Below are positions 25,969 to 35,983 of a DNA stretch of 64,000 nucleotides, one piece after another. The stretch is from positions 13,124 through 77,123 of the forward strand of contig JBBQZU010000018.1 in NCBI GenBank assembly GCA_038207425.1, written 5' to 3'. Numbering within the stretch: the first letter of the stretch is position 1; each line of letters starts with the position of its first letter. A program made the translations under genes and the position numbers. A model generated the notes under the pieces. The model saw nothing but the letters and a program-made list of their open reading frames with translations, was not told the DNA's origin and searched no databases. This stretch comes from JBBQZU01 sp038207425 (lineage in GTDB: Bacteria > Bacteroidota > Bacteroidia > Flavobacteriales_D > Cryomorphaceae).

Positions 25969-27006
25969 ATGTCACAAAAAGAAGTTTACTACAAGGACTA
26001 CCTTCAGCTCAACAAAATACTCAATGCCCAGGAACTTGAGAGCGCCGAACAGGGTATTGATGCGCATGATGAAATGTTGTTTATCATCACCCATCAGGCT
26101 TATGAGCTTTGGTTCAAGCAGGTGCTTTATGAACTCAACAGCATCATCGATCTGCTAAAGTTGCCTAGTGTGAACGACAATGACCCCACACTGCAAACTG
26201 TGGTGCACCGCGCCCGCCGAATTGCCACAATTTTGCGATTACTGGTTGACCAGATCAATATCATGGAAACCATGACATCGCTTGATTTTCTTGACTTTCG
26301 CGATTTGTTGCGCCCGGCAAGTGGTTTTCAAAGTATACAGTGGAAAGAGCTTGAAGCACGTCTCGGCTTGCGCTTTGAAGAGCGCCATGGAAAGGAGTAT
26401 TACATATCGCAATTGCACAAGGAAGATGTAGCCACTGTAAAGGATGTGGAGCGTAATGTTTCACTGCTCGACCTGCTGAACGCATGGCTGGAGCGTATGC
26501 CTTATTTCGATAAATCAACTTTTTGGCCCGTAGTCGAAATCGCACATCCTGAGAAGCATCCTTTCTGGAGTGCTTACAGGGCAGCTTACGCCAAAAGCCT
26601 TATTCAGATTGAAAGCTCAAATACTGAATTGCTTGATGGGGTGCTGTTTGGTATCGGGGGCTTCGAAAAGCGAAGGCTTTCGCCAAAGGCTGCAAGAGCT
26701 GCACTTTTTATCATGCTTTACCGCGGATTTCCGCTGCTGCACCTGCCATTTGAGTTGCTCAATACCCTTCAGGAAATTGATGAGCTAATGGCCAATTGGC
26801 GCGCCCGGCATATGAACATGGTGCATAGAATGATCGGTTCACGCGTGGGCACCGGCAATTCAAGCGGCAGGGGCTACCTCAAGGCAGCTTTGGATAAACA
26901 CTACGTATTTGGTGAATTGGCTGAATTAAATGGATTGCTCATTGCCCGAAAAGAATTACCAGCATTGCCCGCATCGCTTGAAAAGCAACTCGGCTTCATT
27001 GGGTAG
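25969..27006 (+). CDS. Tryptophan 2,3-dioxygenase
   Basis: A 345-residue haem enzyme that opens the indole ring of L-tryptophan to N-formylkynurenine, the first step of the kynurenine route. It has DEMLFIITHQAYELWFKQVLYEL (substrate and haem pocket), LVDQINIMETMTSLDFLDFR, the proximal haem His in MVHRMIGSRVG, and the substrate-binding GTGNSSG loop. Length and motif order fit the bacterial family. No kynureninase or kynurenine formamidase gene is adjacent. A pterin-4a-carbinolamine dehydratase gene at 38762, tied to phenylalanine hydroxylation, gives a second hint of aromatic amino-acid catabolism. Confidence 0.95.
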   Translation: MSQKEVYYKDYLQLNKILNAQELESAEQGIDAHDEMLFIITHQAYELWFKQVLYELNSIIDLLKLPSVNDNDPTLQTVVHRARRIATILRLLVDQINIMETMTSLDFLDFRDLLRPASGFQSIQWKELEARLGLRFEERHGKEYYISQLHKEDVATVKDVERNVSLLDLLNAWLERMPYFDKSTFWPVVEIAHPEKHPFWSAYRAAYAKSLIQIESSNTELLDGVLFGIGGFEKRRLSPKAARAALFIMLYRGFPLLHLPFELLNTLQEIDELMANWRARHMNMVHRMIGSRVGTGNSSGRGYLKAALDKHYVFGELAELNGLLIARKELPALPASLEKQLGFIG

Positions 27007-27007
27007 A

Positions 27008-27874
27008 TTAGAGCTTTTCTATTAAAAGCTCAAAATGCTGCGTTGGCAGTTTGTGGTTAACTGAGAATACTTTTATGATCAAATCACCGGTTATCGTTGC
27101 CGACCCTTCCCAACTTTTATGCTCCATATTGATTCCATTGTTCGGAAGAATATTAAAGAACAGGTAAGGAGAAACCGATGAAAGGCTTACCCTAAGTTTT
27201 TCACCCTTAGCAGTATTGACCACATAAATTTTCTCATTGTCTTCTTGCGATAATTCGTCTTTGATATATTCTCTTTTCCCATCTATTCGCTTATCGTAAG
27301 CATGAGAGTTTTCACGATGTTCAAGCAATTCAACCAACCTTACAACTTCGTGAACTTCTGACATATTAATAGGAGCCTGCGTATAATTTGCATTAATTCT
27401 TTCTGTATCGCTGTCATAGTTGGAGCAGGCAGCGTACGGCTTGTTTTGGGCGTAGGCTACAAGCCATGATGCCGCAATTTTATCTGATAAGTGGTGGGTT
27501 GAGTAGGAGAGCAGGCCTTCAAGAAAGAAATAATTGTGCTCTGATTGTAAACTGTCTTTTACTGTAAGCTTGAAAACTTCTGTATCGTTATTAAAAAATA
27601 TGGAAGCTGTTATGCCGTTTTGTGCAACTTGTGCTTTGAGATGCAGGCTTTCCGGCTGGCTGTTTGCCAATTGTACATAGTCTAAAGCATCTTTGAGCCA
27701 CAAAGCCTCAGGTATAGCAGCTATTTCATTTTCTGTGCTATAATTCTTAAAATAGTTCAACTCTTCACATCCACAAACGAATGCGAAAACAACAATTAGT
27801 GCGGCTGCACTAATTCTGCGAAAAGGTCTATTATTGGCTTTTGGTTTCAAATCGAGGACTTGCAAAGTCACCAA
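27008..27874 (-). CDS. Lipoprotein of unknown function
   Basis: A 288-residue protein opening at GTG 27874. A hydrophobic stretch (ISAAALIVVFAFVCGC) ends in a lipobox-like V-C-G-C with the modified Cys at about residue 36. The mature part is mixed polar, with no motif I recognise. It contains DALDYVQLANSQPESL, a serine-rich LLSYSTHHLSDKIAASW, and a C-terminal beta-rich end (ATITGDLIIKVFSV). Its stop is one base from the convergent dioxygenase stop. It lies 53 bases downstream of the M23 peptidase gene and may belong to the same transcript. Confidence 0.62.
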   Translation of the reverse strand: MVTLQVLDLKPKANNRPFRRISAAALIVVFAFVCGCEELNYFKNYSTENEIAAIPEALWLKDALDYVQLANSQPESLHLKAQVAQNGITASIFFNNDTEVFKLTVKDSLQSEHNYFFLEGLLSYSTHHLSDKIAASWLVAYAQNKPYAACSNYDSDTERINANYTQAPINMSEVHEVVRLVELLEHRENSHAYDKRIDGKREYIKDELSQEDNEKIYVVNTAKGEKLRVSLSSVSPYLFFNILPNNGINMEHKSWEGSATITGDLIIKVFSVNHKLPTQHFELLIEKL

Positions 27875-27927
27875 ATTAACAAATTTTTGGAACTATATAA
27901 CAACCCGCAATTAAATTATGTTTTGTT

Positions 27928-28632
27928 TCAGATCGTTACACCTTTGTACAATTTTCTGATCCATTGATGGCCAAAGTATACCAATGGATTCGGGCAATTT
28001 TCAAAGTAATAATCAACATCCTTTTCATAGCACACACCCGGGTAATCGCCTTGCTTATCTTCCATATCGCGAATAAGCTGAAAGTGCAGGTGTGGAGGCC
28101 AGTCTACGTTTTCATCAGAACTTCCGATTGAACCTACGCGGCCTCCCCGGTCAATTATTTGTCCTACCTTCAAGCTACTAAGCGATAAGCGGCTCAAATG
28201 GCCATAAAGTGAATGTATTATTTCATTGCCCAAGTAATGTGTTAAGATTACCGTCGGGCCATAATCTCCGGGCTTGTTATTATCAGCAAAGCTATGAACG
28301 ATGCCTGGCAGGGGAGCCACCACTTCAGTGCCTTCGGGGAGCCAAAAGTCTAAACCAAGGTGTATATCGCGCACCCTCCCTTCGTGTTGAAAAACCATAC
28401 TTCTGCTGTAAAGACTTCTTTTTTCGGCATACCCTCCAAAGGCTCCGATTGCCTTTTTGGATGCGAGATGTGAATCTATAAAATTGGTAAGCCCTGCGAG
28501 GGTGTTTGCTACACTTACTTCCGTACGCCCTAATGAAAGATCAATGGGCACCAATTCTTCACCGGAAAACTTTATGCTGAAAGGGAGCTTCGCTTTTACT
28601 TCATATAACTCGCCGAGTACATTGAACTTCAT
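27928..28632 (-). CDS. M23-family (LytM) metallopeptidase-like protein without signal peptide
   Basis: A 234-residue protein whose C-terminal two thirds is an M23 domain: HLGLDFWLPEGTEVVAPLPG (Zn ligands His and Asp, HxxxD), SLYGHLSRLSL, and PPHLHFQLI (HxH). M23 enzymes cut peptidoglycan cross-bridges. No signal peptide is seen at the chosen ATG, so export or a cytoplasmic role on another substrate is open. It begins three bases after the stop of the OmpA-type gene, making it the fourth gene of the type B T9SS substrate operon. Cell-wall remodelling for that envelope complex is a reasonable inference. Confidence 0.85.
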   Translation of the reverse strand: MKFNVLGELYEVKAKLPFSIKFSGEELVPIDLSLGRTEVSVANTLAGLTNFIDSHLASKKAIGAFGGYAEKRSLYSRSMVFQHEGRVRDIHLGLDFWLPEGTEVVAPLPGIVHSFADNNKPGDYGPTVILTHYLGNEIIHSLYGHLSRLSLSSLKVGQIIDRGGRVGSIGSSDENVDWPPHLHFQLIRDMEDKQGDYPGVCYEKDVDYYFENCPNPLVYFGHQWIRKLYKGVTI

Positions 28633-28635
28633 GGG

Positions 28636-30867
28636 CTATTCTATTTCCAGGGCAATATTAAGTTCTTTGCGGCCGCCCGCAATATTTCCAAACAAGGTAA
28701 TAATACTGTTGTGCTTTCCTCTTTCACTATTGCTGTGGTATTTTCCCTTCAGTGTATAGTTTGCGCCGACGCTGTATACTTTCTGAATATTCTCTAAGGT
28801 GACAGCAATGGTGTCAAAAAGTACACTGTCAACCATCAAATCCATACTGCCGAATACGGCAAAGCTGAATTCAATATCGCCCGTATTTTCGCGGCCCATT
28901 ACTCCAAGGTCGGCTATTTCGCTCAAAAATCTGACATCCGCAAAATTGCTTTTGTCGGTGGCGCGTTGCACGGAGGTAATTTCAATTTTACGCTCGCGTG
29001 CTGCCGATATACTATAAATTGCTCCCGACCGGTCATTGGGATTGTCACTTACGAATCCTTCGGCTTTATATTCCCCGAAAGGTATTTCCACAATGCGAAG
29101 CAAGCCTCCATTGGGCGCCGAACCATCAAGATACGGGCGGAGCGCACCGCGCTCATATTCGTTCAGGTAGTTCCTGAGTGATGAAATTCTCCGCGATGTA
29201 AGCTTCACGTTATAATCGGTACGGGCCAGTGGGCTGGCAAATCCTTTTACTGTAACTTCAACTCTGCTGCCTTCATTCAGCTCACCTAAAAGGAGGGATG
29301 TAAAAAGTCCAAGATCTTCCACCCCCTTGTCAATTTCATTCACAAAGAACCGGTCCATGTCTTCTTCGGCAGCATCACCTTCTGCATCGCTAAGTCCGCT
29401 GCGGTAATCTTCTTCATATTCTGCCAGCATCGATGTATACCTTCGGTAAGTTTCAATATAATTTTGCTTTGTGGTAGCTGCTTCGGTGCGCGGATTGGGT
29501 TCGTCATTGTGGAAGTACAACTTTACCGGAAGGTATTTATTGAGATCTTCCAGCGTAACTATTATTTTTTCCGGTTCGATTTCCTTCGCTTCATCAAAAT
29601 AATACAAATCGTTGCAGCAGCCTTCATTCTCGCTTCGCTTTGATTGTTTGCGGTTTGATGTAAGGGTACCTCTCAGCCTATCCACGTTGAAGGTGTAGTA
29701 CAAATCGTTGGCGGGAGTGTTGAAAGGAATCTTCAAATTTTCAGGATATCCTACATCGGTGCCGTTAAATTCAGCCTGGAATACATCGAAGCCGCCAAAC
29801 CCAAAGTGCCAGTTTGATGCGAAGTAAAGCCTTTGCTGATCAGCTCTGTAAAATGGCGTGATTTCATCGCCCGGACTATTAACCAATTCGCCCAGGTTTA
29901 CCGGCTTTTCGCTTTGGCTATTGAAGTCAATACTCCACAAATCGCGACCTCCAAATCCTCCTTCACGATCTGATGAAAAAAGGAGTCTTTCCTTCCCTTC
30001 TATGTTTGCAAAAGTGGGATGCGAATACCAGGCGGAGTCGCCCACAGCAGGGAGTATCTTTGTCCAGGCATTGCCCGAATTGATATCTTGAACATATATT
30101 TCATTCCCACCCTCCTTATTTTGCCACACAATGGCTTGATAGGTTTCGGCTTCATTCAGAGCATAATTGGCCTTCGTGCCAGCCGTTCCGAAAGGGTCAA
30201 AAGGAACGGGGTTTGCAAATAAGGAATCGGCTTTCATAAGCCCTGTTTGATAGCTTTCGGCCGGGTCGGTAAGTCGACCTTTATTGTCATAATTTCCGCG
30301 CAGGGTGGCATATATCAGGTGGCCATCTCGGGAAATGACACCGGCAAACTCACTTGCTTCTGTATTCACCAGCGGGGGCAAAGGCTTCACTGTAGTTGCA
30401 GGTTCTTCTTTGCTCCAAGTCAATGCAAGATCGCAAGCCCGCATTTCCTGAACTGCTTTGCGGTACCAGTAGCCTTCCAGCTCTGACTTATGTCTATCGC
30501 GAACACGGCGCCAAGTAGCCTTGGAGTCGGTATAATTCCCTGATTGCTTTTGCATTTCAGCAAGCATGGCACCGCCTTCGGGGTAGCTTTTGTCCATGTC
30601 GCGGCGGTATACTTTCTTATAGTAGTATGCCGCCTTCTCGTACTGATGGTTATACCGCAAGGCTTCAGCATATTTGTAGTTGTGCAGTGCCCTGCTGCTA
30701 TCAGCTTTCATAGCTTCGCCATAGTAGCGGAGAGCTCCGGAGGGATCGGCGGCGTCAAGTGCTTTATCTCCGAGTGCTATCCAGTCCTGCGGTCGCTGGG
30801 CGAAAGTTGAATTTGCCGAAAGGCAAAGCTGGGCTATAAGCAGAAGGGCAGGAGTATAGCGCTTCAT
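28636..30867 (-). CDS. TPR/PD40/OmpA-domain outer-membrane protein of a PorP/SprF operon
   Basis: A 743-residue protein with a signal peptide (to about NSTFAQ). The domain order is TPR repeats (about 28-150, ALRYYGEAMKADSSRALHNYKYAEAL), a PD40/WD40-like propeller (LLFSSDREGGFGGRDLWSID, RLYFASNWHFGFGGFDVF), and a C-terminal OmpA-like peptidoglycan-binding domain (VTVKGFASPLARTDYNVKLTSRRISSLRNYL). Such proteins are routinely encoded next to PorP/SprF and likely anchor the surface complex to the cell wall. It overlaps the PorP/SprF gene by four bases. A beta-rich extension of about 110 residues follows the OmpA domain. Confidence 0.88.
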   Translation of the reverse strand: MKRYTPALLLIAQLCLSANSTFAQRPQDWIALGDKALDAADPSGALRYYGEAMKADSSRALHNYKYAEALRYNHQYEKAAYYYKKVYRRDMDKSYPEGGAMLAEMQKQSGNYTDSKATWRRVRDRHKSELEGYWYRKAVQEMRACDLALTWSKEEPATTVKPLPPLVNTEASEFAGVISRDGHLIYATLRGNYDNKGRLTDPAESYQTGLMKADSLFANPVPFDPFGTAGTKANYALNEAETYQAIVWQNKEGGNEIYVQDINSGNAWTKILPAVGDSAWYSHPTFANIEGKERLLFSSDREGGFGGRDLWSIDFNSQSEKPVNLGELVNSPGDEITPFYRADQQRLYFASNWHFGFGGFDVFQAEFNGTDVGYPENLKIPFNTPANDLYYTFNVDRLRGTLTSNRKQSKRSENEGCCNDLYYFDEAKEIEPEKIIVTLEDLNKYLPVKLYFHNDEPNPRTEAATTKQNYIETYRRYTSMLAEYEEDYRSGLSDAEGDAAEEDMDRFFVNEIDKGVEDLGLFTSLLLGELNEGSRVEVTVKGFASPLARTDYNVKLTSRRISSLRNYLNEYERGALRPYLDGSAPNGGLLRIVEIPFGEYKAEGFVSDNPNDRSGAIYSISAARERKIEITSVQRATDKSNFADVRFLSEIADLGVMGRENTGDIEFSFAVFGSMDLMVDSVLFDTIAVTLENIQKVYSVGANYTLKGKYHSNSERGKHNSIITLFGNIAGGRKELNIALEIE

Positions 30868-31886
30868 AAGTATACCGGACAGAATTTATGCTGAAAACCC
30901 CGTGTGCGGTCAGTTCGGTTAAAAAGGTATTGAAGTGAAAATTCGAGTCCGCCTCTGTTTCGGCTCGCAGGGGTAAGCTCGCTCACATTGATATCATAGC
31001 TTGTGGCAAATCGCCATGCATCTACCTCCACACCCACCATTGCTATACCGCTATCGCTTACCCGCCCGAAGTAGCCGGCAAAAATGCTGCGATACATACC
31101 TCGCTCATCTATGAGTATGTAGCGGGCGGCTGACCCTATAATGAACTCTGTAAATGCTCCTTGTCTGTTGATCCTCACTGCTGGCATCACATCCCAATTT
31201 TCGTGCACCACCCAACTGGAGTATGCGTAGAGCCCATGCCGCATTGGTAGGTCCACACCTACATCGTTGAAGAATGATTGGTCGGGCCTGTTGAGATTGT
31301 GAAGGCTCCATCCTCCATGTATAGCCTTTCGCTCAGTAAAAGACCAGGTATAGCCAAGCCCAAGATTTATATTGGCATACCAGCGGCTGTTTCGAGCAAA
31401 GCTTTCACCATTTGGAAGGTTGGGGTCATAGACCACCCCGTTGTGCTGATTGTTGAAACTCAGGTTGCCATAGTCTAGCTTTATTTGTGTAATGCCCAAT
31501 TGCACGGCGCCTCGCAGCAGGTGTTTATCATTGCCGAAAGGCTTGTAGGTATAGGCGCCGCTTACCAAAAATGAAAAGGTATTAAGTTTTGAATCGCCTG
31601 CGCGGTCATTGAGCACCACCACTCCAATGGCCACATTTTCGGGAAGCTTGTCGTGGCGCGCATCAGCGCTTAGCGCAAATGTGGTAAAAGGTTGTGATAC
31701 CTGTTTCCATTGTGTTTTTTGGTTGGCATTGATGCGGTATTGTGCCGGGAAGTTGCCTGTTTCGGCCGGACTGAGTATTTGTGGGGCAAAAAACCATTGG
31801 GAGAAGTGAATATCCTGCGCTTTCAAGGCACTTGATGCAAAGGCAAGGCTTACGCCAAATAGTGCCATGATGTGCAATCTCCTCAT
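30864..31886 (-). CDS. PorP/SprF-family type IX secretion outer-membrane protein
   Basis: A 340-residue outer-membrane barrel with a signal peptide (ASSALKAQ) followed at once by DIHFSQWFFAPQILSPAETG, the family hallmark. It also has FTTFALSADARHDKLPENVAIGVVVLNDRAGDSKLNT and many amphipathic strands. SprF-type proteins are needed for surface delivery of particular large T9SS substrates with type B C-terminal domains, as SprF is for the gliding adhesin SprB. Here it overlaps by four bases with exactly such a substrate gene upstream (31883-35905), and by four bases with an OmpA-type gene downstream. This makes the pairing convincing. Confidence 0.94.
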   Translation of the reverse strand: MRRLHIMALFGVSLAFASSALKAQDIHFSQWFFAPQILSPAETGNFPAQYRINANQKTQWKQVSQPFTTFALSADARHDKLPENVAIGVVVLNDRAGDSKLNTFSFLVSGAYTYKPFGNDKHLLRGAVQLGITQIKLDYGNLSFNNQHNGVVYDPNLPNGESFARNSRWYANINLGLGYTWSFTERKAIHGGWSLHNLNRPDQSFFNDVGVDLPMRHGLYAYSSWVVHENWDVMPAVRINRQGAFTEFIIGSAARYILIDERGMYRSIFAGYFGRVSDSGIAMVGVEVDAWRFATSYDINVSELTPASRNRGGLEFSLQYLFNRTDRTRGFQHKFCPVYL

Positions 31887-34800
31887 CTTATCAGTGTGAT
31901 GTTGCCCTTGGTGAAGTAATCTTGCCCGTCACCACATCGCACTTGAAGGTGGAACACAAATACCGCCGGTTCTGACATCTTTCCCTTGTATGTTCCATCC
32001 CATCCTCGAGCCTGCTCTGTGGTTTCAAATACCAGTTCACCCCACCGGTTGAAAATCTTGAAATCCATGCTGGTAATGCCTCCGCCAAACACCAAAACCC
32101 GGTCGTTTTCTCCATCGCCATTGGGGGTAAAGGCATTGGGTACAAAAATATTTGGCTCGCCGCAAATGGCTTCAAATACCTTGATGGTGACTGATACTTT
32201 CTTTTCGCAAAAGCCTTCGGGTCTTGTGTCAATGATGGTAATTGTATAGGTAATATCTTCAAGCGGGGTGCTTGTAGCCGAAGGTGAAAATGCATTGTTG
32301 AGCCAGGTGGATGGTTCCCACTGATAAAACCAGTCCGGATTTACCGGTATGGCGCTTATCTCGCTTGAATTGCCCAAGAGTATCTGCGCGGGGTTTGCAA
32401 ATGCTTCCACAATTTGATTTCCCAGGTCAGAGGTGTACACGGTAGAGCTGTTTTCTACGGTGCAGCCGTCGGGTGTAGTGCTTACAGCAGTAAAGGTTGT
32501 GGGTTCGGTTACCAAAACCGTAATAAGCGAGGTGCCTAGTCCGGTGATAATGTATTCTTCCGGGCTCCACTGATGCGTGAGTATACTTCCGGGAAAATCA
32601 TTCTGTACGAATAGCACCGCGGTATCGCCTGCGCAGATATACTGGTCGGGCTTTATAGTAGTACCTATAGAAAAGAGACTCACGGCTGCGCTGTCGAGAA
32701 GGATGCATCCATTGTTTTCAACTTGAATGTAATACCAGGTGAGAACATTCGGAGTAACTGCAATGCTGCTGTCAGTGGGCAAATTCAAAGGATTGTTCAG
32801 TTCGGGATTATCGGCCCATATGTATGATTGGGCAAGACCTCCGCTAAAAGCTGTAAGGATAATTTCGTCATTTGCACAGGCGAGCACGTCATCTGATGTA
32901 TTGAGCATGATAGGGTATACATCTACCTGCACTGTTTCTTCAAGCGTACAGCCATATTCTGAAATCGCGCTGATATTCAGTTGCAGCGGTGCATTGGCCT
33001 GAATCGTTACTGTTTGGCTACCCTGGCCGGAAATGATCAAATCAGCGGGCGCCCATTGAATATCGTTTATCTGGCTGCCACCGCCAAATATGCTGCTTAC
33101 TGTTAGCTGGCCTTCTGCACAGAGAAGCGTATCGCCAATGGAAAGTTGAACGGTGGGAGGGGGTACTACCAGAATAGTTGCTGTTTTTGTGCAAAGACCA
33201 TTTGTAACCTCCAGGTATAGCACTATTTGCGTACTGGCGGTGTAGCTCAGAATGCTATCGGTTGGCCCTTGCAATATTGGATTCAAAAATTGTGCGTTGC
33301 CAGCCCAGGTATACTGTGAGGCGCTATTTCCCGTAAGGGCGGTTATTACAAAATCGGGTGAATCGCATGAGGTAAAAATCTCCGGCACTTCCAGCATTAT
33401 TTCAGTAAATACTTCTACCGTTGAAACAACGGTATCCACAAGATTGCATGAAAGCGGATCGTTCATGATTAGCTGCACGGTATATACACCCGGAGCAGCA
33501 TACAGGTGGGTAGGATTCACTTCATTTGAAGTATTGCCATCACCAAACAGCCAGGTGTACGATGGCATGCCACCAGTAAAAGTATTGCTTATGTTGCTAA
33601 AAACCACAGCGTCGGGAACGCAGACAGGCTCTGCAGTGAATGAAGCGATGGCCAGTGGCAGGTCAAAGTCAATTTTGGCCACTGCCAGATTGCAATTGCT
33701 GCTGTTGTTGGTAGAGCTCACTGCATCGGCGGGCGCTATGGGGAAATCGCTGAAACCTCCGCAACCTGCGCATACAGCCTGGTATACTTTACCGCCACGG
33801 TCGAAACGGCTCGTGCCACCATCAACGTGTTCGGGGCTCGTATTTCCACCAAAAAAGGTTGCATAAGAGATTCCACTCGCGTCGCCTTCAAGCACCATTA
33901 GATAAAAATCGCTGCCGTTGGTGGTAGGCTTTAGCGCATCAGGTGTTACCGGCAGCCCGTTGGTATTGCCTTGGGTGTTTACAGCACCACCCCAACCGGC
34001 TAAGTATATCCTGTTGCAAATATCAACGGAAAAAGCGGTGGGTGATATATTGGGCACATTTGTGCCGCTGCCGAATACAGTACTCCACACAAGGCCCTGC
34101 ATGCCGGGCTCAAACTTTGCCAGAAACATTCCGCTGTTAGGCACGGAATAAGGAGCGTTGAATATGAGGGTAGATCCTGTAGCTGTGGTCTGGCCGTAGG
34201 CATGTGGCCTTCCGGCAAGGTCATATTCTACAAAGTAAATCTGATCGTAACCCATCGATCCGTAATAGGTGCCTGATTCGAGCAATTGCAAATTAGCGTC
34301 GAACTGCACCATAAATCCTTCAGCAGCACCGCCTACATAGTCAGGTTGAAATGCATTGACAGGCATGGTCAGATTTGCCGAAGTAGTGCCTCCGCCTGCG
34401 AGTATTTTGCCCACAGCATTTACGTCAATCGAGTAAATGGCATCGCCACCGCTGCCGCCAAAAAAGGTAGATGCCAGCAATTGCGTCATATCCGGATTCA
34501 GCTTGAAGAGTACTCCCTCCTGCGATGCGTTTTTAACGGATTGATAGGCACCGGTCGTTATCGGAAAATTCTCCGAAAAAGTGGTGCTGCCTATTAGCAC
34601 ATTCCCCTGTGCATCCAGATCAATTTCGCCACGTACCTCGTCGGCATAATTGAATTTGAGTGCCGCAAAGGTATTGGTGCCGTCATTGCCTGAGCCGCCC
34701 ATAAATGTAGAGCCTATTAGCTCAGTGCCAGCCGCATTTAGTCGGGAAACTGCTATGTCAGAGCCATTTGGAAAGGATATTCCAAGCCCAGCGAGTGAAA

Positions 34801-35905
34801 GTGCAACGCCTCCCTGAAACAAGGTTTGAAAAGCTCCTGTGGTGACCGGAAAATTTAAGGACCCAGTGGTGCTGAGAATATACAACGTGCCCAGGCTGTC
34901 AGTAACCAGACTATTGGGCACTTCATCGCTATTGCCCCCCAGGTAAGTGCTGTATACGAGCTCCGTTCCTGTAGTATTGAACTTTGAGATCGCTATATCG
35001 GTGCCTGTAATGTTACCCACTCCGCTGCCACCCGCCCAGGTAACCTGATAGGCACCGGTGGTTGCAGGATAGCCATTGCCAAAAACAGAACTGCCTCCGT
35101 ATAGGTTTCCCTGAATATCATAGGTAGCGGTGTATCCAAAATTATCGGCACTACTTCCGCTGAATGTGCTGAATATCAGTTCTGGATCGATGGTTAATTC
35201 GTGTGATACATCATAACTACCAACAATGAATTTCAGCGTGTTTCCTTCCACTTTATAGGTGCAGCTTACCACCTTAAGCTCCCCGTTTATATATTGATAT
35301 GCAAAGGGTTTTGATTCAATAATGGTGCTGAAGGCAGTATTGAGCTCCAATTCACCTTTATTATTAAGTTTGGGTTTTAGGCCTTCATACCTTAGCGCAA
35401 TATCACCAGGCCTTGCTCCGGGTTTTACAATGAAGTCGTACTTCAAGCTTCCCTTGCTGTATATTTTCAGATCTACTCCGGGATATAGTTCCGTGTAAAT
35501 TACTTCTTCATAAGCTTTGTTTCCTGAGCTCCAACGTGAAGGGTCGTTGCCCAAAAAGAAATTGTACGTTCCGGGTGTCACTTTCTTTCCGGAAGGGTTG
35601 GTTGCAAGGTTTGCTCCGGTAAAATGAACTTTATATGCGTGGCAGTTCAGGATTGAAGGCGGGTTACTGGCTTGCTTGGCGCTACTTGAATGCCCTGCAA
35701 ATACTTTATTCACAGTTGCCGCGTCAAACAGATCGAAGGTAAAGTTACCACGCTCAAGGTAGAGCTTTCCACCGGGTATAGCTGTGCTGTATTGCACCGT
35801 TTCAGGCCATTGCCTTCCATTTTCAATAAATAGATACTGACCCGATACCAGCTCGGCAGCAGTGAAAAAAACCAGAGTGAAAAGGAAATTATAAGGTCGA
35901 TTCAT
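31883..35905 (-). CDS. Giant SBBP-repeat/PKD surface protein with T9SS type B (gliding-associated) C-terminal domain
   Basis: A 1340-residue exported protein. Signal peptide (AELVSGQ), an N-terminal DUF7948-like domain (about 25-240, with PGGKLYLERGNFTFDLFDA and the TPGTYNFFLGNDPSRW segment), then SBBP beta-propeller repeats (about 245-760, repeatedly STYLGG or STFFGG followed by ITTGAYQ). A PKD domain follows (TWLFGDGNTSNEVNPTHLY), several Ig-like modules, and a C-terminal CHU_C domain (PNAFTPNGDGENDRVLVFGG, FKIFNRWGELVFET). The type B domain marks it for T9SS export and attachment with PorP/SprF help. It is probably an adhesin or a gliding/surface-layer protein. It is first in a four-gene operon. 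Confidence 0.93.
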   Translation of the reverse strand: MNRPYNFLFTLVFFTAAELVSGQYLFIENGRQWPETVQYSTAIPGGKLYLERGNFTFDLFDAATVNKVFAGHSSSAKQASNPPSILNCHAYKVHFTGANLATNPSGKKVTPGTYNFFLGNDPSRWSSGNKAYEEVIYTELYPGVDLKIYSKGSLKYDFIVKPGARPGDIALRYEGLKPKLNNKGELELNTAFSTIIESKPFAYQYINGELKVVSCTYKVEGNTLKFIVGSYDVSHELTIDPELIFSTFSGSSADNFGYTATYDIQGNLYGGSSVFGNGYPATTGAYQVTWAGGSGVGNITGTDIAISKFNTTGTELVYSTYLGGNSDEVPNSLVTDSLGTLYILSTTGSLNFPVTTGAFQTLFQGGVALSLAGLGISFPNGSDIAVSRLNAAGTELIGSTFMGGSGNDGTNTFAALKFNYADEVRGEIDLDAQGNVLIGSTTFSENFPITTGAYQSVKNASQEGVLFKLNPDMTQLLASTFFGGSGGDAIYSIDVNAVGKILAGGGTTSANLTMPVNAFQPDYVGGAAEGFMVQFDANLQLLESGTYYGSMGYDQIYFVEYDLAGRPHAYGQTTATGSTLIFNAPYSVPNSGMFLAKFEPGMQGLVWSTVFGSGTNVPNISPTAFSVDICNRIYLAGWGGAVNTQGNTNGLPVTPDALKPTTNGSDFYLMVLEGDASGISYATFFGGNTSPEHVDGGTSRFDRGGKVYQAVCAGCGGFSDFPIAPADAVSSTNNSSNCNLAVAKIDFDLPLAIASFTAEPVCVPDAVVFSNISNTFTGGMPSYTWLFGDGNTSNEVNPTHLYAAPGVYTVQLIMNDPLSCNLVDTVVSTVEVFTEIMLEVPEIFTSCDSPDFVITALTGNSASQYTWAGNAQFLNPILQGPTDSILSYTASTQIVLYLEVTNGLCTKTATILVVPPPTVQLSIGDTLLCAEGQLTVSSIFGGGSQINDIQWAPADLIISGQGSQTVTIQANAPLQLNISAISEYGCTLEETVQVDVYPIMLNTSDDVLACANDEIILTAFSGGLAQSYIWADNPELNNPLNLPTDSSIAVTPNVLTWYYIQVENNGCILLDSAAVSLFSIGTTIKPDQYICAGDTAVLFVQNDFPGSILTHQWSPEEYIITGLGTSLITVLVTEPTTFTAVSTTPDGCTVENSSTVYTSDLGNQIVEAFANPAQILLGNSSEISAIPVNPDWFYQWEPSTWLNNAFSPSATSTPLEDITYTITIIDTRPEGFCEKKVSVTIKVFEAICGEPNIFVPNAFTPNGDGENDRVLVFGGGITSMDFKIFNRWGELVFETTEQARGWDGTYKGKMSEPAVFVFHLQVRCGDGQDYFTKGNITLIR

Positions 35906-35983
35906 GCGTTATTGACGGTGAAAATTACAAAAAGGTAATGGGTTTTGTATATCCTGTTAATTTAGCAACCTTGAATATATGGA

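Noticed and set aside
33252..33866. 204-residue plus-strand frame inside the large T9SS substrate gene
   Set aside because: Shadow of a continuous 1340-residue gene with SBBP, PKD and sorting domains.
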